DNA of 36,361 bases from Lentisphaerota bacterium (GTDB taxonomy: Bacteria; Verrucomicrobiota; Lentisphaeria; Victivallales; Victivallaceae): the NCBI GenBank assembly GCA_024225035.1, contig JAAEMX010000016.1, forward strand, positions 1-36,361. The letters run 5' to 3'. Shown here piece by piece: positions 18,002 through 25,563 of this stretch. Numbering within the stretch: the first letter of the stretch is position 1; each line of letters starts with the position of its first letter. Below the pieces are notes generated by a model. That model made no database searches. It had not been told where the DNA came from and worked only from the letters and a program-made list of their open reading frames with translations. A program made the position numbers and the translations under genes.

Positions 18002-18041
18002 TTGAAAATTCTCCTGCCTTGTCATATTGTTCTAACAGGAG
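18002..18041 (+). promoter_or_regulatory. Promoter with overlapping inverted repeat before the AhpD-like gene
   Basis: TTGAAA (18002-18007) and TATTGT (18025-18030) have a 17-base spacer. The repeat CTCCTG (18011-18016) / CAGGAG (18036-18041) brackets the -10 element and is a plausible operator. AAGGAG lies before the ATG at 18076. Confidence 0.5.
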
Positions 18042-18075
18042 TTTCAAAATAAATTTTATGTAAAAGGAGTTCACG

Positions 18076-18453
18076 ATGGCCGGAATTAAACTTTACAATA
18101 AAGATGGTGATCATAAATCAGCTGAAATTCAGGAGCAACTTGAAAAAAACTTTGGTTTTCTACCCGAAGTATTTCAAGTTATGGGAAGAAGCGGCGCATT
18201 CCTTGACTCAGTTCTCAAAATGTCTGATGCCGCAGGAAGAAATCTTGATCCCAAAACCAAAGAACTTATCGCTATTGCAGTAAGTGCCGTAAACGGTTGT
18301 GAATACTGTGTTGATGCTCACCGTGCAATTGCATTGAACGCTGGGGTGACTGAAGAAGAAATTTCAGGCGCAATCGAAGTTGCCGCCATGATGAGCATGT
18401 TTAATAACTTCAACAAAAGTATTTCGCTGAATTCCGATATCAAGGCTGATTAA
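18076..18453 (+). CDS. Carboxymuconolactone decarboxylase / AhpD-like protein
   Basis: Cytoplasmic, 125 residues, all-helical CMD fold. The redox motif is CEYCVDAH (Cys75-x-x-Cys78, His82), the signature of AhpD-like proteins that reduce peroxides or regenerate peroxiredoxins. The sequence GFLPEVFQVMGRSGAFLDSVLKM before it and ELIAIAVSAVNGC are standard for the family. A GVTEEEISGAIEVAAMMSMFNNFN helix closes the domain. It has its own promoter and a strong ribosome binding site, and the next gene starts three bases after its stop, so the pair is co-transcribed. No AhpC or peroxiredoxin gene is visible nearby. Confidence 0.92.
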   Translation: MAGIKLYNKDGDHKSAEIQEQLEKNFGFLPEVFQVMGRSGAFLDSVLKMSDAAGRNLDPKTKELIAIAVSAVNGCEYCVDAHRAIALNAGVTEEEISGAIEVAAMMSMFNNFNKSISLNSDIKAD

Positions 18454-18456
18454 TTT

Positions 18457-19737
18457 ATGCCAGAAGATATTCCAATTGATTGGAGCAGCATTGTTTACCG
18501 CGGAGTTGAATCTGAAGAACTAGATTACAAAGCCGCGGTGAACTGGCTTCGGCTGAACCGGACCGGACGCGCTAAATTCGCCCGTCACTGCATGGCCCTG
18601 GCAAACACAAAGGGCGGTTATATTGTTGTCGGCGTAGGTGAAGACTCTGCTGGTCAGCCCTCATTATTTACTGGCTTAAACAGAGAGCAAGCCAAATCAT
18701 TTGATCCTACCATGATCGGCAATTTTATCAATAAATATGCCGACCCTGAAATTGACTTTACCCTTGAACGCCCGGTCGTTGACGGTAAGCGTTATGCTAT
18801 TTTTGTAATCAGGCGTTTTTCTGACATTCCTCATGTTTGTGCATATGGATTCAACAACGAGTTGCAGCAGGGGGTATTTTACATTCGCACCGCTGACGCA
18901 GCAAGCCGTCCTGCTTATAGAGCAAGTGAAATTCATGCACTTGTCCAACGTGCTTTGCGCAATCAGCGTGAACTGCTAGGCAAAATGATTCGTGGCGTTC
19001 TTTATGAAAACCGCGATATTCCATTGAAGAGTGAAGAAGGACATTTCCTGGAAGACAGCTCTAACGGCAAAAACTATTTTTTAAGAAGACGAAATCCTCA
19101 CAAAAAAGACACGCCGGCAGTGCTTGTCCAAATAGCAATTTACCCTCAAGAGTATGTCAAAGGCAAATATTCTCTTTCTGAAATAAAACGCTTTGCTCAA
19201 GGTGCGCTGTCATTGCTTTCAGAACCGGATTTTGTTAGCGAAAAAGATATGCAGGAAGCATATTTTTCAAACGTTGCACTGCGTTCACTGCCTGATAATG
19301 AACTGAAAATGTGGCAGTTTTTCCAGACCGGAATGTTTAATTACCTTGAGTACTGGCCAGCGCCACATAGAAAAATTGACTATCAATGGCTGGTTCGCTT
19401 CTTTTCCGAAGCCGTTATTTTCTTTAGTCGTCTTTATTCTGAAATGGACTACGAAGAAGAGATGCTGACCTTGCGCGTTCGTCTTGAAAACGTTGAAGGG
19501 ATCTCTTTAAACGGCACTCCCTTGCCTACACGCAAGAAAACATCAAAATCGACTGCTACTTGCAGAATTCCTGATATTCGCTTAAACTTGCAGCGAACAG
19601 CGGCTGATTTAGCCAGTGGCTATATTTTTCATACTGCCAAAATCATCAAAGAAGTTTGCGAACGCTTTAACCTTCCCGACGGCAGACATCGTAATCTGCA
19701 TAAAGTGATTAGCGGCTATCTTGAAAAAAGAAGTTAA
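18457..19737 (+). CDS. AlbA_2 (Schlafen-type) domain protein
   Basis: 426-residue soluble protein. The N-terminal 170 residues are an AlbA_2 (divergent AAA-4/Schlafen core) domain: ESEELDYKAAVNW (16-28), FARHCMALANTKGGYIVVGVGED (about 40-62), and FYIRTADAASRPA at about 144-156. This domain occurs in putative transcriptional regulators, Schlafen-like nucleases and helicase fusions. The remaining 250 residues have no recognised domain, are mixed alpha/beta with many aromatics, and lack a helix-turn-helix I can see. No ribosome binding site is present. Starting three bases after the AhpD-like stop, it is probably translated by coupling. Confidence 0.82.
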   Translation: MPEDIPIDWSSIVYRGVESEELDYKAAVNWLRLNRTGRAKFARHCMALANTKGGYIVVGVGEDSAGQPSLFTGLNREQAKSFDPTMIGNFINKYADPEIDFTLERPVVDGKRYAIFVIRRFSDIPHVCAYGFNNELQQGVFYIRTADAASRPAYRASEIHALVQRALRNQRELLGKMIRGVLYENRDIPLKSEEGHFLEDSSNGKNYFLRRRNPHKKDTPAVLVQIAIYPQEYVKGKYSLSEIKRFAQGALSLLSEPDFVSEKDMQEAYFSNVALRSLPDNELKMWQFFQTGMFNYLEYWPAPHRKIDYQWLVRFFSEAVIFFSRLYSEMDYEEEMLTLRVRLENVEGISLNGTPLPTRKKTSKSTATCRIPDIRLNLQRTAADLASGYIFHTAKIIKEVCERFNLPDGRHRNLHKVISGYLEKRS

Positions 19738-19790
19738 CATATCTATTTATTTTTGATAAGTTAATCATTACACTCCAAGTCCTAAACCAC

Positions 19791-19818
19791 TTGCAAAGCA
19801 CGCTCCCTGCACTATTAT
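19791..19818 (+). promoter_or_regulatory. Candidate promoter of the HlyD/M50 module
   Basis: TTGCAA (19791-19796) and TATTAT (19813-19818) are 16 bases apart, inside a TATATA-rich stretch and 28 bases before the first gene of the module. Confidence 0.5.
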
Positions 19819-19846
19819 ATATATAGCAAATCAAACAGGGAACATC

Positions 19847-20620
19847 ATGAAAAAAATACTAGTATTATTCGCAGCAACCATTATTCTAATTTCAGGGTTA
19901 ACCACCAGGGCTTCTGATTATTCAACTGAACTTCCTGTCAAAATAGTTTTATTTCCAATACATGAATCTGTTCTTTCAGGTCAAGTAAACAGTGTACTCA
20001 TAAAGTTTCTCTTTAAAGCCGGTGAAAGCTTCAAAAAAGGAGATATCATTGCCAAATTGGATTCCAGCCGCTACCTGCAGTTTAAAGAGCAGTCTGAGAG
20101 CGAATATAGCGAATCTCTGAAAACTCTGGAATACTTCAACCATGTTTTAAAAGGAAATATGGAACTCTTCAAAAAGGGCATGCAGGGAGAGCAGGAAGTT
20201 GCTAAGAATCGCCTTGATGTCGAACGCGCTGCTGCTGGCGTTCGCAAGGCAAAGGCAAAACTCAAACTCTCTGAAATTGACTTTGATGCCTGCTCCATAA
20301 AAGCCCCCTACTCCGGGCGTTTTGTTCAAAAGCTGATTAATGAATATGAGTTTGTCCGCACTGGTCAGGCTCTCTGCTCAATAATCGAAGATGAACAGCT
20401 TCTAGCTGTTATGAATTTGCCGGAAAAGATGCTTAATAAGGTAAAAATCGGGCAGCAATTGAAAGTCAAACTTGATCAGAATGGCAAAACTATAGTCGGT
20501 AAAATTTTTACTATTGCTGCCGATCTTGACTACAGCAGTCATACTTTTGAAGTGAAAGCTATTGTTCAAAACAAAGCTCACAGTCTGAAGGCCGGCATGA
20601 CTGGCATTCTCCTAAAATAA
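19847..20620 (+). CDS. Periplasmic adaptor (HlyD/RND membrane-fusion) protein
   Basis: 257-residue exported protein: signal peptide (residues 1-22), then the split lipoyl/barrel-sandwich domain (VLSGQVNSVLIKFLFKAGESFKKGDIIAKLD at about 45-75, closing half IDFDACSIKAPYSGRFVQKLINEYEFVRTGQ near 145-175), a helical hairpin between them (about 76-140), and a beta-barrel ending in HSLKAGMTGILLK. It matches small membrane-fusion proteins that bridge inner-membrane transporters to an outer-membrane channel. It lacks the N-terminal anchor of ABC-type HlyD. It is first of three tightly linked genes; the next begins 21 bases later. No transporter pump gene accompanies it. Confidence 0.88.
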   Translation: MKKILVLFAATIILISGLTTRASDYSTELPVKIVLFPIHESVLSGQVNSVLIKFLFKAGESFKKGDIIAKLDSSRYLQFKEQSESEYSESLKTLEYFNHVLKGNMELFKKGMQGEQEVAKNRLDVERAAAGVRKAKAKLKLSEIDFDACSIKAPYSGRFVQKLINEYEFVRTGQALCSIIEDEQLLAVMNLPEKMLNKVKIGQQLKVKLDQNGKTIVGKIFTIAADLDYSSHTFEVKAIVQNKAHSLKAGMTGILLK

Positions 20621-20641
20621 TCACCTAACCCACAGGGTATC

Positions 20642-22039
20642 ATGACTTCAAGCAACGAACAACAGAATATCAAAAAGCTTCAGGGCAAGTTGAATGCAGT
20701 TTCTGCTTTGCTGAGACTTGGGCATGAAGCTTTTGAACAAAGCGATCTTTTTTTAACGGCTGCCCATATTGTCAATAATTCCAGACTTATAATACCATTT
20801 CAACGCAGTGCAATAGTTGACCTTAGGAGCTCAGTACAAATCATAGCTGTTTCAGGTCAGGATACTGTAAATCAACATTCGGAGTATAGCTTAAACCTAC
20901 TTCCTTTGGCCAAAACATTTAAAGAAATCAAAGAGCCAGTTAAGCTTGATGAGGAATACTTGCAAGATAATTCACTGGGGTCTAAAGCCTCGGAATCAAT
21001 TAAATATTTATCCGACAACCAAACCAAAACCGTTCTGGCTGTTCCGCTGTTATCGCCCGGAAAAGGCACCGATTCTATCACAGGTTTCATTTGGATATTA
21101 GAATTTGACAACGCTTCAGCAGATACACTACCGCTAGCCTCCTTGCTTGCGAGACATTATTCTGAAGCTATCTGGTTCTGCGTCAGGTCTGAGCAACGCA
21201 GCTTACGTAACTTTATAAATAAGGTGACATGGAAAAAACGTATTATTGCAGCAATATTAATTGCTATTCCTTTACTGCTTTTAATACGTATTGATCAGAA
21301 TATTAAAGCTGATTTTGAAATTGTACCAGAAACCAGAAACTCGTATTTTGCGCCGTACTCAGGAATCATTAGAAAATGTTTTTATCACGACGGCAATAAA
21401 ATTCCCAGCGGTGCAACAGTGATGGAATACTATACAGAGCAAATGCAGATTCGCCTTGCCAAAGCCGAAAACAACTTCATCAGAACCAAGGCTGAGTATG
21501 ACAAAATGCAGAATCAGGCTTTTGCTGATAAAAAATACCTCAGCCAGTTGAAAATGCTAAAACTTGCTCAGCAACAGGCTGCTCTCGATATCAGCGAAAA
21601 TAAATGGCTGCTGAAACAAAGTAATATAAATGCCAGAGAAAGTGGTATTTTATCAATTTCAGATTCAGCACGACTTGATGGGAACGCGGTTCAATCAGGA
21701 GAAAAACTTTTCGAAATACTCTCTGACAAACGCCTTTCAGCAGAAGTACTGGTCAATGAACGTGACGCATCAGTTCTTCGAGGAAAACTCCCGCAAATAA
21801 CATTGTTCCTGCATACCAACCCGGAAAGCCCCATGCATGGGACCACTACCTCGATAAGCCCCAAGCCTGTACTGACAGAACTCAAAAACTATTGCTACCG
21901 TATAAAGATAACTTTACCTGAAAAATACAACAGCTTTTTGCGTTGCGGCATGCGCGGTGTAGCAAGAGTCAGCGGCGAAAAAGTTTCACTGGGTTACTAT
22001 CTGTTCAGAAATCTTGTATTGTGGTGGCGGCGAATCTAA
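20642..22039 (+). CDS. GAF-like/HlyD membrane protein of the M50 module
   Basis: 465 residues. Residues 1-195 form a cytoplasmic domain with GAF-like pattern (LLRLGHEAFEQSDLFLTAAHIV..., then KTVLAVPLLSPG...GFIWILEFD). A single membrane segment lies at about 200-216. The periplasmic part (220-465) is HlyD-like: a beta-sandwich half (NSYFAPYSGIIRKCFYHDGNKI), a coiled-coil hairpin (about 265-325), the closing half ARESGILSISDSARLDGNAVQSGEKLFEI, and a barrel. The layout suggests a membrane adaptor that could sense a ligand inside the cell. The stop is separated from the next ATG by three bases. GAF assignment is by pattern only. Confidence 0.78.
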   Translation: MTSSNEQQNIKKLQGKLNAVSALLRLGHEAFEQSDLFLTAAHIVNNSRLIIPFQRSAIVDLRSSVQIIAVSGQDTVNQHSEYSLNLLPLAKTFKEIKEPVKLDEEYLQDNSLGSKASESIKYLSDNQTKTVLAVPLLSPGKGTDSITGFIWILEFDNASADTLPLASLLARHYSEAIWFCVRSEQRSLRNFINKVTWKKRIIAAILIAIPLLLLIRIDQNIKADFEIVPETRNSYFAPYSGIIRKCFYHDGNKIPSGATVMEYYTEQMQIRLAKAENNFIRTKAEYDKMQNQAFADKKYLSQLKMLKLAQQQAALDISENKWLLKQSNINARESGILSISDSARLDGNAVQSGEKLFEILSDKRLSAEVLVNERDASVLRGKLPQITLFLHTNPESPMHGTTTSISPKPVLTELKNYCYRIKITLPEKYNSFLRCGMRGVARVSGEKVSLGYYLFRNLVLWWRRI

Positions 22040-22042
22040 ACC

Positions 22043-24163
22043 ATGGAACAGCCAGATATACAACAACAGGCAGAAAAAATTTTTACTGGCGTTCTTAGAA
22101 GCGACCTGAAATTTTATCCATCTGGTCAAAATAAACAAGGTAAAAAAATTTACCGGATATTTGACCCGGTAAGTGACCGGTATTTTCAAATCAGCTCTCA
22201 GGACTTCAAAGTGCTGAGAGCTCTTGATCGCTCATATAAATTAAATGAATTCCATGATAAACTGAGCCGCAACGGCATTAGCATCAGCTTGAAAGATTTA
22301 TTAAAGTTGGTGATAACCTTGAAACAAAGCGGCTTAATGCTGCCTGAGCCTGGCTTTACTAAACAGTTGGCAATGCGTCGCCAGCAACAAAAGGCAGTTA
22401 AAACAACCTTGCTGAAAGTACTTTCTACTTGGCTGTTTTTTAAGCTGCCGCCTATTCGCCCAGACGCATTTTTTACGAAGGCAGCTCCGTTCGTTAAAAC
22501 TATCTTTAACCGCTGGACATTACGACTGCTTATCGCACTATCAATTCTTGGTTACATTTATTTGATTAAGGACTGCAATCAGGTTATTGGAGATTTTATA
22601 AAATCAATTTCTTTGCAGGGATTACTGCGTTATTCGATAGCAGTTGTTTTCATCAAATTGATTCATGAAATGGGACACGGCTTTACGGCAAAACTCAACG
22701 GAATTAGAGTCAGGGCTGCCGGCATAGCATTCATAGTGTTCTTTCCACGACTTTTTGTTGACGTAACAGATTCATGGCAACTGTCGCGACGAAAACGCCT
22801 GCTGGTTGACAGCGCCGGAATTTTATGTGAAATAGTTATTGGCGGCATAGCGGCCTTGATATGGGCTAATTCTCCCCCCGGACTTACTCATAGCGTAACA
22901 TTTTATATTTTCACAGTAACTGTAATCAATACAATCATGGTTAACGGAAATCCCTTTATCCGTTATGATGGTTATTATATCCTATCCGACCTTACCGGCA
23001 TCGAAGATTTGATGTCCCGAGCTCAAGAATATACACGTCGCTTATGGCGAAAAATACTTTTTGGCATCCACACACACGGACAATTTCCTGAAACACACGG
23101 CGCATTTATGTTTTGCTTTGCCGTGAGCTCTTTTATTTACAGAATTTTCCTGTTTACTTCAATCATTATGATTGTGTACTTTAAATTTACAAAAGCACTC
23201 GGCATTCTTTTGCTTTTAGCTGAAGTCTATGTCATGCTTTTGCGTCCATTAAGCATTGAAATTAAAACGGTGGTGAAAATGAAATCAAAATTTAAAAAGA
23301 AAAATACTATAATGTCAGCTGCCGGAGCATCTATCCTACTGCTGCTGTTTTTTATTCCGCTTCCCTGGCATGTTAATATGCCTTGTGAAATTATGCCCGA
23401 AAAGGAACGTAAAATATATGTTGTCACATCGGGATTTATAGCCTCTACCCTTCCTCCTGACGGGAGCAAAGTTAAAGCGAGACAAACCATTTTAAAGTTG
23501 AGAAGTCCTCAACATGAAATTTTGGAAAACAAGTTAAAATTGGAAGCATCACGCTGTAAGGCAGGGTTGGAGCTAAGCCTACTCGACACCGCAGGACTGA
23601 GCGCCAAAAATGTCAAATTAGCTCAGTACAAGAGAGCAGTAAACGGTTTAAAAGAAACTCGTGAACAAATCAGTCAACTAATGAGCAAGGCACCCTTTGA
23701 CGGTATATTTGTCAGTCACAAAGAAGAACTTATAATAGGTAGAAAACTCAACAGCGGCACTGTCATAGGGGAAGTATATTCACCCGGTAAAATCTATGCT
23801 TCTGCGTTCGTAAAGGCCGATTTTGCCAGAGATTTAGCGCCTGGAGAAAATATTACCATCACTCTGTCTAAAAACATGACTGGCAGCAAAGGTACAATTG
23901 TATCAGTGGAGCCCATAGCCGCAGTATTCAGACATTCACCTCTACTAAAGGCATTTGGAGGCAGTATAGCAGCTTTGCCAATTCCAGGCAGGCGTGAACT
24001 AAAAACGAATGAGCCATACTATGAGGTAATCATCAGCGTACCGAATACAATTTCAAATGAAGTTGGCAGAACCGGTACTGCGACTGTGGTCAAATACAGT
24101 TCTGTAGGCTGGACGGTTACCAGAAAAGTAATCAAGACACTGCTTCATGAACTGTCATTCTAG
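22043..24163 (+). CDS. M50 (site-2-type) metalloprotease with PqqD-like and HlyD-like domains
   Basis: 706-residue inner-membrane protein. Residues 21-100 resemble a PqqD-like winged-helix domain (YRIFDPVSDRYFQIS...), known to bind precursor peptides in RiPP systems. Then comes the protease core: zinc motif HEMGH (208-212), and the distal ligand in NPFIRYDGYY (303-312; Asp309), with six or more membrane segments between 155 and 440. Residues 445-680 are a periplasmic HlyD-like part with sandwich halves around a short hairpin, VTSGFIASTLPPDGSKVKARQ and SKAPFDGIFVSHKEELIIGRK. This architecture suggests intramembrane cleavage coupled to export. Convergent with the GH5 gene; stops are four bases apart. 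Confidence 0.85.
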   Translation: MEQPDIQQQAEKIFTGVLRSDLKFYPSGQNKQGKKIYRIFDPVSDRYFQISSQDFKVLRALDRSYKLNEFHDKLSRNGISISLKDLLKLVITLKQSGLMLPEPGFTKQLAMRRQQQKAVKTTLLKVLSTWLFFKLPPIRPDAFFTKAAPFVKTIFNRWTLRLLIALSILGYIYLIKDCNQVIGDFIKSISLQGLLRYSIAVVFIKLIHEMGHGFTAKLNGIRVRAAGIAFIVFFPRLFVDVTDSWQLSRRKRLLVDSAGILCEIVIGGIAALIWANSPPGLTHSVTFYIFTVTVINTIMVNGNPFIRYDGYYILSDLTGIEDLMSRAQEYTRRLWRKILFGIHTHGQFPETHGAFMFCFAVSSFIYRIFLFTSIIMIVYFKFTKALGILLLLAEVYVMLLRPLSIEIKTVVKMKSKFKKKNTIMSAAGASILLLLFFIPLPWHVNMPCEIMPEKERKIYVVTSGFIASTLPPDGSKVKARQTILKLRSPQHEILENKLKLEASRCKAGLELSLLDTAGLSAKNVKLAQYKRAVNGLKETREQISQLMSKAPFDGIFVSHKEELIIGRKLNSGTVIGEVYSPGKIYASAFVKADFARDLAPGENITITLSKNMTGSKGTIVSVEPIAAVFRHSPLLKAFGGSIAALPIPGRRELKTNEPYYEVIISVPNTISNEVGRTGTATVVKYSSVGWTVTRKVIKTLLHELSF

Positions 24164-24167
24164 CTTT

Positions 24168-25427
24168 TTATAAACCGTTCTTGATATTTTTCACCAGCTT
24201 ATTGTCTTTAGTTGTGCTGTAATCAAAGAGCTTACCACGCTGAATATTGTTCCAGTACTTTTCAGAGGGAGTTCCCGTTCCAAGTTCATAATCCATTTTA
24301 TCCCATGAATCTTCTCGGAATGAATAAAACGCCCAATGCCAGCCATAATGATTAAACAAACTGATCAAATCAGAAAGGTATTTATCAGCTCCAACCGCAG
24401 TTCTGAAGACACCGAATTCGCCCGCGATAATCTTTTTAGATGGAATTCCATAGCGACGCTGCCAGTCTATAACAGGTTTTAAAAGCACATTTTCAAGAGA
24501 TTTACGGTCCCAGTTAACTCCATTATCGCCTTTTTCAAGCTGGCCAAATGGAGCAATTCCCGGATAACTGTATTTAGCCTTGGGACGCTGAAACGTAAAA
24601 CTGCATGGCTCGTAGACATGGAATGAATAGTAGGTATTTTCATCGCTAACAGGACGTAATATTTTGAAGGCCCATGGAGTGGCAAAAAATCCTGAATCTA
24701 GAATTACAGGCATGTCAGGAGCAACTTTGCGAATGCTTCTGACCAGCTTGTCATAAAAAAGATTCAAATCCTGAGGCGTTCCTTTTATTTTTTCAGTCCA
24801 TTGCTGATAATCATCGGTATACCAGTCGTTGAACTTAATGCCACAAAGTTCAGGGCAAGGCTCATTAATCGGATTAATTCCCACCAATGCGGGATGATAG
24901 CGTAACGCCGAAGCTATATCTGTAAAAAATTGTATTGCCTGCTTCTGCTCTTCAAAACTTTGCCATATGCGCCGATCAGGCTTACCACCATTATGCTGTG
25001 ACCACCGATGCCCAGGAATGTCAAGAAAAGTCAAAACAACCTTAACCTTTGCAGTCATTGCGTCGTCCAGTACTTTTTCCAGAACTGCTAAATCAGCCTT
25101 ATTTAAACCTTTATAGGCACCGTGACCAATCAGAAAATCTCCAGGAACCGAGTTAGAAATACTTGAATGCCATTTCGAAGGGGTCAATCTGATCCAGGAT
25201 AAACCAAATTTATGAGCTGCAGCTATGCGGCCGGCCTGTTCTTTAATATTGAAAAAATTGGCACCCTTTCTGCTGTTTTTACTCCGCCAGAAAACATCCG
25301 GAGATTGAATCCTGCGTTTAAGGCTATGACCATTATGCCTTGACGAATCATACCGAAATGTGAAAAGCCAATATACCAAGCAAATTATAATAACCCAAGC
25401 AAAAAACCTGATAAGTCTGTGAAGCAT
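24168..25427 (-). CDS. Glycoside hydrolase family 5-type enzyme, membrane-anchored
   Basis: 419 residues from ATG 25427. An N-terminal hydrophobic segment (about residues 6-24) without a cleavage site suggests anchoring in the inner membrane, facing the periplasm. The TIM-barrel has the family 5 catalytic pair: the acid/base Glu189 in INPINEPCPE and the nucleophile Glu337 in IAGEFGVFR, with a FHVYEP histidine between them. Substrate is a beta-glucan or beta-mannan type polymer by family; it cannot be fixed. An upstream TTG (25454) is in frame, but AGGA eight bases before the ATG 25427 favours the shorter start. It is the downstream partner of topA but separated from it by the topA terminator. 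Confidence 0.87.
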   Translation of the reverse strand: MLHRLIRFFAWVIIICLVYWLFTFRYDSSRHNGHSLKRRIQSPDVFWRSKNSRKGANFFNIKEQAGRIAAAHKFGLSWIRLTPSKWHSSISNSVPGDFLIGHGAYKGLNKADLAVLEKVLDDAMTAKVKVVLTFLDIPGHRWSQHNGGKPDRRIWQSFEEQKQAIQFFTDIASALRYHPALVGINPINEPCPELCGIKFNDWYTDDYQQWTEKIKGTPQDLNLFYDKLVRSIRKVAPDMPVILDSGFFATPWAFKILRPVSDENTYYSFHVYEPCSFTFQRPKAKYSYPGIAPFGQLEKGDNGVNWDRKSLENVLLKPVIDWQRRYGIPSKKIIAGEFGVFRTAVGADKYLSDLISLFNHYGWHWAFYSFREDSWDKMDYELGTGTPSEKYWNNIQRGKLFDYSTTKDNKLVKNIKNGL

Positions 25428-25510
25428 AGCAAAATTCCTAATATTTAATAGCAATTCCGCTAAATATAACGTAGTTAACTGTTATGTCCAGAAAGTATAA
25501 AAAGAAATAC

Positions 25511-25543
25511 AAAAAAAAGGCAACTCGACTAGCGAGCTGCCTT
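25511..25543 (-). terminator. topA terminator
   Basis: AAGGCA (25517-25522) pairs with TGCCTT (25538-25543), continued inward by CTCG/CGAG after one mismatch. Read on the minus strand it is followed by eight T (A-run at 25511-25518). Confidence 0.85.
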
Positions 25544-25563
25544 GAAATGTCTTTATAAAATTA

